Shown: positions 45,819-55,257 of the stretch, one piece after another
How the letters are laid out: each line of letters begins with the position of its first letter
Numbering within the stretch: the stretch's first letter is position 1
NCBI GenBank assembly: GCA_025934775.1
Contig: JAICWO010000011.1
Span: 1-64,000, forward strand
DNA length: 64,000 nucleotides
Direction of reading: 5' to 3'
DNA from: Gemmatimonadaceae bacterium
Lineage (GTDB): Bacteria; Gemmatimonadota; Gemmatimonadetes; Gemmatimonadales; Gemmatimonadaceae
Notes under the pieces: generated by a model
Database searches by the model: none
Told to the model about the DNA's origin: nothing
The model's input: the letters and a program-made list of their open reading frames with translations, nothing else
Position numbers and translations under genes: made by a program

Positions 45819-45845
45819 AGGAGCACGCCCGGTCGGGCGTGCTCC
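45819..45845 (-). terminator. Terminator of the plug-like lipoprotein gene
   Basis: Minus strand stem GGAGCACGCCC / GGGCGTGCTCC with a short loop, followed by TTTTCTTTG. 23 nt after the stop codon. Confidence 0.88.
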
Positions 45846-45867
45846 CAATCATCGTGCGCCGAACGGA

Positions 45868-46290
45868 TCAGCGTTTCATCGATGTCACGATCTGAATGAC
45901 GCCGTTCAGGTTTCCGTTGCCGAAGCGCGCCTGCGCCTCGGAGGCCGAGTAGAACTTGAGCTGCATGGCCTGATTCGGCGTGAACTGCTTGAGGACCTCG
46001 AGGCCGCCCGCGTGCTGGGTATCCATGTAGACCTGGATGCTGCTGTCCGATTCGTTGCCGGTGACCGACATGCCGGTGTTGTTGCCGACGGCGCCCTGGG
46101 TGCGGGGGACGAGCCATTCCGGATGCAGCCGCTGCACGACGTCGTAGAGGGTGGAGACGTCCTGCGCGGCTTTGAGCTCGTCAATCGAGATGGTGTTCCG
46201 GTCGCGGCGCGGTGCGCTGGACGCGCTCTTCGCGGCGGGTGCACAGGCGACGGATGCGGCCGCTGTGACGAGTAGGGCGACGCGGCGCAT
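45868..46290 (-). CDS. Small lipoprotein resembling an isolated TonB-receptor plug
   Basis: 140 residues from the ATG at 46290 (MRRVALLV). Signal peptide with lipobox SVAC, Cys ~16. The mature part ends in YSASEAQARFGNGNLNGVIQIVT, closely resembling the last strand of TonB-dependent receptor plug domains (ARYG..ANGVI.I.T). No beta-barrel follows. Outer-membrane or periplasmic location is expected. The gene is divergent from susC with ~540 bp between them. Function unknown; it may engage a receptor or TonB. Confidence 0.72.
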   Translation of the reverse strand: MRRVALLVTAAASVACAPAAKSASSAPRRDRNTISIDELKAAQDVSTLYDVVQRLHPEWLVPRTQGAVGNNTGMSVTGNESDSSIQVYMDTQHAGGLEVLKQFTPNQAMQLKFYSASEAQARFGNGNLNGVIQIVTSMKR

Positions 46291-46431
46291 GGTTGCGGCG
46301 AACATAACGAGGCTCCGTGCGGGGGTGAACGATCGCGGACGATCTAATAGGATGGGACGGGAATTATCGACATCAGCGGGGGTTGGTGAGGGAAATCGCG
46401 CTTAGATCCCTGAATTTCCACAAAATTTCCC

Positions 46432-46499
46432 TTGCAACCCACCGCGCGCAATCCTACGTTGTCGCGCCCAAAACTCCAAGCGTGTGACGACTCGTCACA
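46432..46499 (+). promoter_or_regulatory. Candidate susC promoter with palindromic operator
   Basis: TTGCAA (46432-46437), 17 bp, TACGTT (46455-46460), predicted +1 ~46467. Just downstream is the 17-bp palindrome TGTGACGA-C-TCGTCACA (46483-46499), related to CRP-type sites but with a 7-nt centre between TGTGA and TCACA. It is the only operator-like element in the 540-bp gap before susC. Confidence 0.45.
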
Positions 46500-46656
46500 G
46501 GTATGCGCCGCCATCCAGTCTGGATGTGACGCGTTATCCCGCTGCGGGAGTTCAAGGCACGAACAGCAGGTCAGCGGTCATCCTCAGTTGCCATCTTCAA
46601 TGATTGCTCGGCCCGTGCCGTTTCCGGGTCGGCGCATCATCTCCATTACAGAGCTG

Positions 46657-46691
46657 TACCCGAGCATTCACCACTGGTTGATGCTCGGGTA
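46657..46691 (+). promoter_or_regulatory. Stem-loop in the susC 5' UTR
   Basis: Perfect 11-bp inverted repeat tacccgagcat / atgctcgggta with a 13-nt loop, 137 nt before the susC ATG. No U-tract follows. It could stabilise the mRNA or be a target for a regulator. Nothing else is seen in 46500-46828. Confidence 0.5.
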
Positions 46692-46828
46692 GTGTGCTGC
46701 CATTCCGGCTGGCATCTGGTGCGACGCGGTCGCGCGGAGCCGATGGAAAGGCGGTGGCTGGTCGCGACGCAGCGGTCGCGGTGCAGGTGAACGGCAGCGG
46801 TACCCATTCCTCATCTTCAGAGAGTGAG

Positions 46829-49800
46829 ATGATCAACATGACCCGTGCTCGAGCGATAGCCGGCGCGCTGTTCGGCGTATTGCTTACCGTGCCATTGGCA
46901 CGAGCCCAGGCACAGAGCGCGGTGATCACCGGTAAGGTGAACACCGAGTTCGGCCAACCCCTCGAAGGCGCGAACGTCTACATCACCACGATGAACATCT
47001 CGGTGGGGACGAACGCGCAGGGCCAGTACACGATCACCGTTCCCTCGGCGCGCGTGAGTGGCCAGCAGGTGGTCCTCAGCGTGCGGTCCTTCGGGTTCGT
47101 GCCGCAGACCAAGCCGATCACGATCCGCGCCGGATCGCAGTCGGCCGACTTCTCACTCAAGCAGGACGTCAATCGCCTGCAGGAAGTCGTCGTGACGGGC
47201 GTGTCGGCGGGTACGGAGCAGAAGAAGCTCGCGTTCACCGTGGCGCACGTCGACGACAAGGACATGCCGGTTCCCGGCCAGGATCCGCTGCAGGCGCTCC
47301 AGGGCAAGGTGCCGGGCGCGCAGATCGCGCAGACGAATGGCCGTCCGGGCGCGTCGCTGTCGATTCTGCTCCGCGGACCACAGTCGATCAACGCGCAGGG
47401 CCGCAGCCAGAACCCGCTGTTCATCGTCGACGGTGTCGAGATCAGCGGCGATCTGCCCGATCTCAATCCGCAGGACATCGAGAGCGTCGAGGTCGTGAAG
47501 GGAGCCGCCGCCGCGTCATTGTACGGGTCGCGCGCGGGCAACGGCGTCATTCAGATCACGACGAAGAGTGGTGCCAACGGCGGTGAAGGCATTCACTTCA
47601 GCGCGCGCGCGGAAGCAGGCGCCGGCGACATCGAGCATCAGTATCCGTTCGAGCAGGACCAGTTCCTGACGATGACGCCGGACGGCAAGAACTTCTGCGT
47701 CAAGCAGGGTGGCAACAGCGTCGTCGCGACCTGTCAGATCGCGATCAACTTCGGTCTCGAAGAGCAGCGCGTGAATGAGCTGGGCGGCGTGTTCGCGCTG
47801 CAGCCGGCGAACTTCGAACGCGACGGCGGCATCGCCTCGGCGCCGAACAAGATTCTGCTCCGCGGCCTGTTCGCGAATGAGCTGTGGCCCGTGACGTACA
47901 ACCCGATCTCGCAGGCGACCACGAACGCGCCGAGCCTGAACAGCACGATCGATGCGCAGGGGCACGTGGGCGGGACGACGTTCTTCACGAGCTTCAACAA
48001 CTACAATCAAGACAATCAGATGCGGTTCATGGACGGGTACAAGCGCAATTCGCTCCGCTTGAACCTCGACCAGAATGTGGGCAGCGCGTGGAGCTTCGGT
48101 CTCCGCAGCTACTACGCCGCTTCAGTCGACAACGGCTCGGCCGAAGAAGACGGCGGCAGCCTCTTCTTCCATATCACCCGTTCGCCTGCGGGTGTGAACC
48201 TGCTCGGCCGCGATCCGACGTCGGGCCTCTACTACATCCGGTCCAACCCCCTCCAGCAGGGCGGCCAGAACGACAACCCGGTGTACTGGTCGGCGAACGA
48301 GATCAGCCGCAACAACAACGAGCGGTTCCTCGGCGATTTCACCTCGAAATGGAGCCCGGTATCGTGGGGCAATCTCGAGGCGAACGTCAGCTTCGACCGC
48401 GACGGCGTGACGTACCTGTACGAGCGTGACAAGGGCTTCCGCACGACGGCCGTGTCGAGCTCGACGAACAACGGCCGCATCCAGAATCAGGAAACGCTCA
48501 ACACGTCGTACAACGGCGACCTGACGGGGACCGCGACGCACAACTTCGGCGATCTCGCCTCGCGCTTGACCGGCCGGTACATCTACGAGCAGCAGGACAA
48601 CAACAACTTCAGCGCGGCGGGCGGCCAGCTCGCGGCGCCGGGCCTCGTGACGCTGGGCGCCGTGTCGGACAACACGACGATCGGCATCGGCTCGGGCATG
48701 TCGACGATTCGCTCGATCGGCATGATGAGCGAGCTCAATCTCGAGTACAAGGATCGCTACATCGTCGACGGCTTGGTCCGTCGCGACGGCAGCTCGCTGT
48801 TTGGATCGGCGAACCGCTGGGCCAACTACGGCCGCGCCTCGGCCGCGTGGATCATGTCGGAGGAGCCGTGGTGGTCGTTCGGTGCGATCGACCAGTTCAA
48901 GCTCCGCGCGTCGTACGGCACGGCCGGCGGCCGTCCGCAGTTCTCGGCGCAATACGAGACGTTCTCGATCGGTTCGGGCGGCTCGCTCTCGGCGAACCAG
49001 CTCGGCAACAAGAACCTCCGTCCCGAGACGGTCGGCGAGGCCGAGTACGGCATCGACGCCGAGATCCTCAATCGGTACGGCTTGACGATCGACTACGCGC
49101 AGTCGACCTCGAAGGACCAGATTCTTCCGGTGCCGCCGTCGGTCTCCACGGGCTTCCAGACGCAGTGGCAGAACGCCGGCACGATGCAGAACAAGACGTG
49201 GGAAGCCTCGCTGAACGTTCCCGTGCTGCGTCGGCGGAACGGCAGTTGGTCGATGCGCTTCAACTACGACCACAACCGCGCGTACATCACGCAGCTCAAT
49301 GAGCCGCCGTTCGCGTTCGGCACGGCGGAGCAGGGCGCGGGCAACATGTTCTGGGCCGCACCGGGCGAGCGGTACGGAAACTTCTACGGTCGTGGCTTCG
49401 TGACGAGCTGCAGCCAGTTGCCGGATCCGTTCCGGTCGCAGTGCGGCGGTTCGGGCTCGCAGTTCCAGAAGAACAGCGATGGCTTCATCGTGTGGACCGG
49501 CGGCCATTCGCTCGGCGAAGGCATCACGAGCAACCTCTGGCAGTCGGGTCTCGTGTCGTGCCTGAAGAACGGCGCCGCGGTGTCGACCTGGGGTGTGAAC
49601 ACGTGCACCGCGCAGGGCGGCACCGTCAACGCGCCATGGGGCACGTCGATCAACTGGGGCACGCCGATCGTGCTGCGCGACGCCACTGGCGCGGCGAACA
49701 CGCACGTGCTGCTTGGCAACGCGCTGCCGAGCTACCGGTTGTCGAACACGCAGCAGATCAACTACAAGAAGTTCTTCGCCTACGTGCTCTTCGACGGCAG

Positions 49801-50239
49801 CTTCGGTCGCCGCGTCTTCAACGAAGGCCGTGAGTGGTCGTACGGCGACTTCCAGGTCGCGCAGACGGACCAGGTGAACAAGAGCATCGCGGATGCGAAG
49901 CCGATCGGCTACTACTGGCGCACGGGCCCGCAGGAGAGCTCGGGCATCGGCGGCTTCTACGACGCGCTGAACGCGAACAACAACACCGTGGAAGACGCCA
50001 GCTTCGTGAAGCTGCGCGAGACGAATCTTTCGTACAACATCGGCGCCGTGCGCGGCTCCGGCGACTGGACGATCTCGCTGATCGGCCGGAACCTGAAGAC
50101 CTGGACCAAGTACACGGGCTTCGATCCGGAAGTCGGCTACGGCGGCGGCACCAGCGGCTCGGCGCTGATCAACGCGCTCGACGCCTACACCTTCCCACCG
50201 CTGCGCACGTTCACCGTCGCACTCTCGACGAAATTCTAA
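46829..50239 (+). CDS. SusC/RagA-family TonB-linked outer-membrane protein
   Basis: 1136 residues from the ATG at 46829 (a second ATG at 46838). Signal peptide (PLARAQA), carboxypeptidase-regulatory-like domain (~30-110; VITGKVNTEFGQPLEGANVYI), plug (LQEVVVTGVSAGT through DIESVEVVKGAAAASLYGSRAGNGVIQITTKSG), then a long 22-strand-type barrel ending in an aromatic-Lys-Phe strand (ALSTKF). With the following SusD it forms a pedal-bin nutrient importer; the ligand is unknown (glycan or peptide). Followed 73 bp later by susD. Confidence 0.94.
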   Translation: MINMTRARAIAGALFGVLLTVPLARAQAQSAVITGKVNTEFGQPLEGANVYITTMNISVGTNAQGQYTITVPSARVSGQQVVLSVRSFGFVPQTKPITIRAGSQSADFSLKQDVNRLQEVVVTGVSAGTEQKKLAFTVAHVDDKDMPVPGQDPLQALQGKVPGAQIAQTNGRPGASLSILLRGPQSINAQGRSQNPLFIVDGVEISGDLPDLNPQDIESVEVVKGAAAASLYGSRAGNGVIQITTKSGANGGEGIHFSARAEAGAGDIEHQYPFEQDQFLTMTPDGKNFCVKQGGNSVVATCQIAINFGLEEQRVNELGGVFALQPANFERDGGIASAPNKILLRGLFANELWPVTYNPISQATTNAPSLNSTIDAQGHVGGTTFFTSFNNYNQDNQMRFMDGYKRNSLRLNLDQNVGSAWSFGLRSYYAASVDNGSAEEDGGSLFFHITRSPAGVNLLGRDPTSGLYYIRSNPLQQGGQNDNPVYWSANEISRNNNERFLGDFTSKWSPVSWGNLEANVSFDRDGVTYLYERDKGFRTTAVSSSTNNGRIQNQETLNTSYNGDLTGTATHNFGDLASRLTGRYIYEQQDNNNFSAAGGQLAAPGLVTLGAVSDNTTIGIGSGMSTIRSIGMMSELNLEYKDRYIVDGLVRRDGSSLFGSANRWANYGRASAAWIMSEEPWWSFGAIDQFKLRASYGTAGGRPQFSAQYETFSIGSGGSLSANQLGNKNLRPETVGEAEYGIDAEILNRYGLTIDYAQSTSKDQILPVPPSVSTGFQTQWQNAGTMQNKTWEASLNVPVLRRRNGSWSMRFNYDHNRAYITQLNEPPFAFGTAEQGAGNMFWAAPGERYGNFYGRGFVTSCSQLPDPFRSQCGGSGSQFQKNSDGFIVWTGGHSLGEGITSNLWQSGLVSCLKNGAAVSTWGVNTCTAQGGTVNAPWGTSINWGTPIVLRDATGAANTHVLLGNALPSYRLSNTQQINYKKFFAYVLFDGSFGRRVFNEGREWSYGDFQVAQTDQVNKSIADAKPIGYYWRTGPQESSGIGGFYDALNANNNTVEDASFVKLRETNLSYNIGAVRGSGDWTISLIGRNLKTWTKYTGFDPEVGYGGGTSGSALINALDAYTFPPLRTFTVALSTKF

Positions 50240-50312
50240 CCCACCACGCGGCGTCGGGCTCGCCTTCGGGCGAGTCCGATGCCGGTGCCTGTCTCATCGT
50301 AGAGGATATCAA

Positions 50313-51980
50313 ATGAGAAAGTTGGCAACCGGACTCGCGTGGATCGCCGCGTTGACGTCGGTCGCGTGTAAGGACACTCTGAACGCGCCCGACAACAACG
50401 CGCCGGATATCGCGCGCTCCTACTCCACCCCGGCGGTGCTCGACCAGCTCATCGCCACGGGCTATGCACAGATTCACCAGGGCGTCTTCAACTCGTCGAC
50501 GGCGCTCGATCCGCAGATGCAGGTGCTGTCATTCGAGAACTACGCCACGGTGGCGAATTTCGGCATGAACGGGCGCGAGGCGATGCCGCGCAGCCAGATC
50601 GACAACAGCCGAAACAACTTCACCTTCGCCGAAGACTTCCGCGATTTCAGCACGATGTCGCAGCAGTCGCGGTACTCGTCGAACTACGTACAGAGCCTCG
50701 ACGCGCTCACGGCCAAGGGCATTCACCTGGGCAGCCCGACGGGAAACTCGAGCGATGCCACGGTGCTGCCGGCGCAGGACCTCCGGGCGCGTTCATTCGC
50801 GTTCTTCGAGAACGGCGTCGCGCTGGGCAACCTGGCGATGGCGTACGATTCGGCGGCGATCGTGACGCCGGCGACGCCGAGCGACGCGGTGCCTCCGCTC
50901 AGCTCGCACGTCGACGTGATGAAGACCGCACTTGCGTCGTTCGACACGGCGATCGCGATCGCGAACGATCCGAAGGCTGCCGCAGGCTTCCCGCTGCCGT
51001 CGAACTACATCAATCTGGCGAGTGGGACGTACGGCAAAGACCAGTACGTGCGACTAATCCGCTCGTACAAGGCTCGGTTCCGCGCGGGCGTCTCGCGCAC
51101 GCCGGCCGAGCGCGCGGCGGTCGATTGGGCCTCGGTGATCGCCGACGCGACGAACGGCATTCAGTCGGATCTCGTGATCCAGATCAACGGCTCGGCGGGT
51201 TGGGGCTTGAACTGGCTCGGCTCACAGATGTTCGCGTCCAATAGCCAGGGCTGGCACGAGATCTCGCCGATGATCTTCGGTATGGCTGATACCTCCGGCG
51301 GTTATGCGTCGTGGATCGGTCAGGCGCTCGGTGCACGCTCGCCGTTCCTGATCAAGACGCCGGATAAGCGGTTCCCGTCCGGCGAGACGCGCGTCGATCA
51401 GCAGAACAACTCGCCGAAGACGTGGATCTACTCGAACTACCCGTACATGCGGAATCGCAGCAGCGCCGACCCGCCGGGCGACGGCTGGGGCTCGTCGTTC
51501 TACGATTTCTGGCGCTTCAAGGGCATCTTCGACAACAACGGCCAGGGGCCGTGGATCGAGATGTCGAAGGTCGAGATCGACATGCTCGCGGCCGAGGGCT
51601 ACATCCGAAAGGGTGACTACGCGAGCGCCGCGGCGCTGATCAACAAATCGCGCACGGCCGCCGGCCTCAAGCCGGTGACCGCGACGGCGGACGGTGGCAA
51701 CACCGGCAGCGCGTGCGTCCCGCTGGTGCCGAACGGCACGGGCGGTGTGAAGTGCGGCGACATCATGGAAGCCATGAAGTGGGAGAAGCGGATGGAGACG
51801 GCCTACACCGGCTACGGGCAGTGGTACTTCGATGCTCGCGGCTGGGGCGACCTGCCGGAGGGCACGGCGCTCGAGTGGCCGGTGCCGTACCAGGAGATGG
51901 ATGCGCGCGCGCATCCGTTCTACAACCTCGGCGGCGTCGGCGGATCGTCGGCCGCCGCCAAGGGCACGTACGGATTCTAA
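50313..51980 (+). CDS. SusD/RagB-family outer-membrane lipoprotein
   Basis: 555 residues. Signal peptide and lipobox TSVAC (Cys19). TPR-like helices early (RSFAFFENGVALGNLAMAYD), an Asn/Ser/Thr-rich middle and the C-terminal region EAMKWEKRMETAYTGYGQWYFDARGWGDLPEGTALEWPVPYQEM typical of RagB/SusD. It caps the SusC barrel on the cell surface and binds the substrate. Same strand and spacing as other susCD pairs. No polysaccharide-degrading enzyme is encoded nearby, so a glycan target is not supported. Confidence 0.93.
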   Translation: MRKLATGLAWIAALTSVACKDTLNAPDNNAPDIARSYSTPAVLDQLIATGYAQIHQGVFNSSTALDPQMQVLSFENYATVANFGMNGREAMPRSQIDNSRNNFTFAEDFRDFSTMSQQSRYSSNYVQSLDALTAKGIHLGSPTGNSSDATVLPAQDLRARSFAFFENGVALGNLAMAYDSAAIVTPATPSDAVPPLSSHVDVMKTALASFDTAIAIANDPKAAAGFPLPSNYINLASGTYGKDQYVRLIRSYKARFRAGVSRTPAERAAVDWASVIADATNGIQSDLVIQINGSAGWGLNWLGSQMFASNSQGWHEISPMIFGMADTSGGYASWIGQALGARSPFLIKTPDKRFPSGETRVDQQNNSPKTWIYSNYPYMRNRSSADPPGDGWGSSFYDFWRFKGIFDNNGQGPWIEMSKVEIDMLAAEGYIRKGDYASAAALINKSRTAAGLKPVTATADGGNTGSACVPLVPNGTGGVKCGDIMEAMKWEKRMETAYTGYGQWYFDARGWGDLPEGTALEWPVPYQEMDARAHPFYNLGGVGGSSAAAKGTYGF

Positions 51981-51988
51981 GGATTTGA

Positions 51989-52516
51989 ATGAGCGTTTCT
52001 GAACTACCGTCGCGGGACCGGGGCGAGCGATCGTTCCGGTTTCGCCGGCGGAGAGCCGTGGGGCTGGTGCTGGGGGCGGTGCTGGTGGTCAACGTCGGAT
52101 GCTACACGTACTCGCCGTTGATCGATACGCGGCCGCTGCCGGGCCAGCAGGTGTCGTTGGAGTTGTCCGATCAGGGACGCGCCGCGCTCGGCGGCCAGTT
52201 GGGACCGGGCGTCCTGCGGGTCGAAGGAACGCTGGAATCAGTGCAGAACGATCAGTACACCGTGAGTGTGAGCCGGGTCGCCACGATCAGCGGCGGCACG
52301 GCAAACTGGGGAGGAGAGCACGTGACCATTCCCGTGAACGATGTCGCGAGTGCCGGACTGCGCACGCTGTCGCGCGGTCGCACGGCGCTGCTGGCAGGCG
52401 CCATCGCGGTGGGAGTGGGCGCGTTCGTCGCGACCCGGGGCCTGTTTGGCGGCGGTTTTCAGCCGGCGACCGATACGGGCAGAACTCCGGTGGGTAGTGA
52501 TCGTATCCCGTATTGA
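51989..52516 (+). CDS. Predicted lipoprotein or membrane protein of the susCD operon
   Basis: 175 residues. A basic N-terminus (RSFRFRRRRAVG) leads into a hydrophobic segment ending in VVNVGCYTY, a possible lipobox with Cys38. A second hydrophobic stretch (TALLAGAIAVGVGAFVATRGLFGGGF) lies near the C-terminus. No recognised family. It begins 8 bp after susD and is probably co-transcribed. The start may be further in, at a shorter signal sequence, but the ATG chosen is the only one upstream of the hydrophobic segment. Confidence 0.7.
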   Translation: MSVSELPSRDRGERSFRFRRRRAVGLVLGAVLVVNVGCYTYSPLIDTRPLPGQQVSLELSDQGRAALGGQLGPGVLRVEGTLESVQNDQYTVSVSRVATISGGTANWGGEHVTIPVNDVASAGLRTLSRGRTALLAGAIAVGVGAFVATRGLFGGGFQPATDTGRTPVGSDRIPY

Positions 52517-52566
52517 AACGTCTTCATCTCGCTTCTTGTATGAACCTCTCGTCGGAGTCGATCAGA

Positions 52567-53409
52567 ATGAGATTGCAGCGAATCGCGCTGCTGAGCGCCG
52601 TCGGACTCGCGTTGACGGCCTGCTCCAGCGACACAGGTCCCACGGTGACGGATCTCCCGGCGGCGGCGTCCGTCCGGTATATCGAAGCCGTTCCGGACAC
52701 GAACAAGACGGATCTCAAGTTCGTCGATCAGATCAAGGGATCGCCGTACTTCGGCCAACTCGCGTTCCGCGACATTTCGGCCTACGAGCCGGTCGCGCCC
52801 GGCGCACGCCACATTCGCATCTTCGCGGTCGATCCAGCGATCGACGCCAATACCTCGAATGAGGCGAACATCAACGTCGTCTCGCAGGTCTTCGTCGACA
52901 CGACGATCACCTTCGAGGCGAACAAGTTCTACACGATCATCCACGTCGGCTACGCGCGAACCGGCTCGTCGCCGAAGCAGCATCTGGTCGTGTTGACCGA
53001 TGATCAATCGGCCGTTCCCTCGTCGTCGCAGATCGCGGTGCGCGTGATCAACACCGCGCCGACGCTTGCGAGCGCCGACGTCTACAACGGCACGTCCGCC
53101 TCGGGTGCCGCGCTCTTCACGGGCGTGGCGTTCGGCACGAGCTCGGCGTACAAGCTCCTCAGCACGGGCACGGTGACGTTCACCGCCACCGCGTCGGGTT
53201 CGTCGACGGTCGCGGCAACGGCGGCCGCGCCGGCCGGAGCACCGCCGGCTACGGTCTCGCAGAGCGCGCTGGGCGGCTACTCGATTGGCGGCAGCATGTT
53301 GACGGCCTTCATTTTCCCGGCTTCCGTGAAGGGCAGCCTCGCGGCGTCCAACACGGCCACGTCGGTGAAGTGGATGCAGGACAACTTCCCGCAGACGCCG
53401 GGCGCCTGA
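52567..53409 (+). CDS. DUF4397 lipoprotein
   Basis: 280 residues from the ATG at 52567 (MRLQRIALLSAVGLALTACSSDTG), with a textbook lipobox LTAC. SVRYIEAVPDTNKTDLKFVDQ and the repeated Ig-like segment AVRVINTAPTLASADVYNGT identify DUF4397, a beta-sandwich family common in surface lipoproteins. Probably on the outer membrane, as last gene of the susCD cluster. A TTG-initiated extension overlapping the upstream gene is not needed. Closed by a strong terminator. Confidence 0.85.
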   Translation: MRLQRIALLSAVGLALTACSSDTGPTVTDLPAAASVRYIEAVPDTNKTDLKFVDQIKGSPYFGQLAFRDISAYEPVAPGARHIRIFAVDPAIDANTSNEANINVVSQVFVDTTITFEANKFYTIIHVGYARTGSSPKQHLVVLTDDQSAVPSSSQIAVRVINTAPTLASADVYNGTSASGAALFTGVAFGTSSAYKLLSTGTVTFTATASGSSTVAATAAAPAGAPPATVSQSALGGYSIGGSMLTAFIFPASVKGSLAASNTATSVKWMQDNFPQTPGA

Positions 53410-53430
53410 GCCTCGCCTCAGCGGTATGAG

Positions 53431-53468
53431 AAAAAGGGCGTGCGCTTCGGCGCACGCCCTTTTTTTTT
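53431..53468. terminator. Bidirectional terminator between the DUF4397 gene and the convergent plug gene
   Basis: gggcgtgcgc-ttcg-gcgcacgccc stem (53436-53459) flanked by A5 on the left and an 8-9 base T-run on the right, so it works in both directions. Confidence 0.95.
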
Positions 53469-53483
53469 GGTATTAGCGAACGC

Positions 53484-54266
53484 TCAATTCGGCGTGCCGG
53501 GCACCCGGCTCCAGATCACGATCGTTCCGCACGTGTACCGCGATGACGTCTGCGCGAACTCGAGCGGCGTCGACGCCGGGCCCGAGTAAAGCTCGATTCC
53601 CTCGACGTCCGTCGCCGGGAAATCGTCGATCTCGGCATTCGTCACGCGCCGGCCATCGATCCAGTACTGCGGCGGGCAATCGATCGGCTTCGAGTTGCTG
53701 AGATCGAACCGGATGCCCTGCCGCGCCGTCCCCGCGCGGACCACCCGAATTCCCGGGAGATCGCGCAACACGTCGCTCAACGTATTGGTGTGGCGTGCTT
53801 CGATGTCCTCGCGGGTGATGAACATGCCATAGCCTTTCGAGCGGCGCCGGTAAAAGCCCTCGAGGTCCTTGTAGCGCCGCTCGAGCGAGGCGTCCGTGCG
53901 CATTGCCTCGAGGAGCGGCGCGCTCTGCGGCATGGTCACGTTCACGCTGTCGACCTCCGCGGGGTGAAGCGTGAAATCGAACTGCTGCGGCTCGAACCCG
54001 AAGCGCTTGATCTTCACCGTGATCGGGGTCGGAGCGAGCGAGCGAAGCGCGAACCACCCGCTGTCGTTCGTTCGCCCGGACGCGACGACGCGGAGGAGTT
54101 CGTGTGCCGAGGCGATCGGCGCCACGACGTCGATCTGCGCGTTGGCGACCGGAGTGCCCGACGAGTCGCGAATCCACCCGACGATCGCCGCATTGTGCTG
54201 CTGCGCGCCCGCCACGGCCGCGGCGAGCGGGATGACAGCCATCGAGCGCTTGATCAGGCGGAGCAT
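53484..54266 (-). CDS. Carboxypeptidase-regulatory-like plus plug protein without a beta-barrel
   Basis: 260 residues. Signal peptide (~1-21), Ig-like carboxypeptidase-regulatory domain (AAIVGWIRDSSGTPVANAQIDV, ~27-115) and a plug domain (ITREDIEARHTNTLSDVLRDLPGIRVVRAGTARQGIRF through VEGIELYSGPA). It ends (TIVIWSRVPGTPN) where the first barrel strand of a TonB-dependent receptor would begin. It is a natural end rather than a truncation: no barrel remnant is seen downstream in any frame, and a terminator follows. Function unknown, perhaps an accessory to a TonB receptor. Confidence 0.83.
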   Translation of the reverse strand: MLRLIKRSMAVIPLAAAVAGAQQHNAAIVGWIRDSSGTPVANAQIDVVAPIASAHELLRVVASGRTNDSGWFALRSLAPTPITVKIKRFGFEPQQFDFTLHPAEVDSVNVTMPQSAPLLEAMRTDASLERRYKDLEGFYRRRSKGYGMFITREDIEARHTNTLSDVLRDLPGIRVVRAGTARQGIRFDLSNSKPIDCPPQYWIDGRRVTNAEIDDFPATDVEGIELYSGPASTPLEFAQTSSRYTCGTIVIWSRVPGTPN

Positions 54267-54427
54267 GGGAGGCCCGTGGTGGGGTGGGCAGGCTGCACGT
54301 TGACGTTGCGGCAGAGCGCGGTCAAGTGGATCGGGCGAGCCGTACCCCCCGGCGCGGACTTTCGCGCGCCGCGATCGACGTGCACGATGCTTGCCCTCCG
54401 CTGCGCCGGCCTAGGAGGAAATCACGA

Positions 54428-55165
54428 ATGCGGACGATTGGTTTCGGCTTGGGCATCGCGGCGGCGCTCGCGACTGCCTCGCTGGGTGGTGCGATCGCGC
54501 ACGCACAGATGCCGGGTGCGCCGGTGCTCCAGAACGTCTGGGCGACGCCGGGGATCGTTGGCGCGCTGGACATCGCCGGCGGGGCGGACGGCTCCCTCTA
54601 TGCCGGCGCGGTGTCCTGGACGCCGGCGTCCGGGCGGTTTGAGGTGAGCGGGGGCGGCGGCTACCGAACGCGCACCGGCGTCACGAGCGGCGGCGTGTAC
54701 GGGCTTCGTGTCGCGATGCCGTTCGGCGGAGCGTCGAGCTCGTTCGGCTTCGCCGGTTTCGCGGGGATCGGCGGCGGGGCGGCGAGTGTGTCGCACACGC
54801 GGGTGAGCTGCGCGACGGTGCCGGGAGCGACGGGGTGTACGACGCTACCGCTGCCCGACTCCGTCACGATCGACTCCACCGCGAGCACGACGGAGGTGCC
54901 CGTGGGGGTGGCAATTGGCTGGCGACACGTCGTTGGCGCGACGCACGGGGTGTCTGTCTACGCCACACCTGCGTACGTTTTCTACAGCGGCCTTGCCAAA
55001 CGCACCGGTCTCTTCCGCGCTGCAATCGGCGCCGATTTCGGGATCACGCCGCGAATCGGCGCGACCGCGGGAATCGAGTTCGGCGCCACCCGGCCCCGCG
55101 GCTTCGGGGGGCCGAGCGGATCGGTGTACGGAGTGGGCGTCGCCTACGCGTTCGGAGCGCGGTAA
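54428..55165 (+). CDS. Outer-membrane beta-barrel protein
   Basis: 245 residues from the ATG at 54428, with a perfect AGGAGG Shine-Dalgarno (54416-54421). Signal peptide (IAHAQ). Alternating hydrophobic strands and turns rich in Gly, with a final strand GSVYGVGVAYAFGAR typical for BamA recognition. About eight to ten strands. A Cys pair (SCATVPGATGCTTL) could form a disulfide in a loop. Family is not specifically recognised. Monocistronic between divergent and downstream genes. Confidence 0.78.
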   Translation: MRTIGFGLGIAAALATASLGGAIAHAQMPGAPVLQNVWATPGIVGALDIAGGADGSLYAGAVSWTPASGRFEVSGGGGYRTRTGVTSGGVYGLRVAMPFGGASSSFGFAGFAGIGGGAASVSHTRVSCATVPGATGCTTLPLPDSVTIDSTASTTEVPVGVAIGWRHVVGATHGVSVYATPAYVFYSGLAKRTGLFRAAIGADFGITPRIGATAGIEFGATRPRGFGGPSGSVYGVGVAYAFGAR

Positions 55166-55257
55166 CTGGCTCGTGACTTGCTTTTTCCTGGCGAGATAGC
55201 GCGCAAGCCACGGGGGCGGGAAGCGCGCTCGAGTACCAGGGGACCAAAGGCAGTCCG

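Noticed and set aside
48122-49705. 527-codon open frame antisense to susC
   Set aside because: Composition is that of a shadow frame and no family is recognised; the susC frame is unambiguous.
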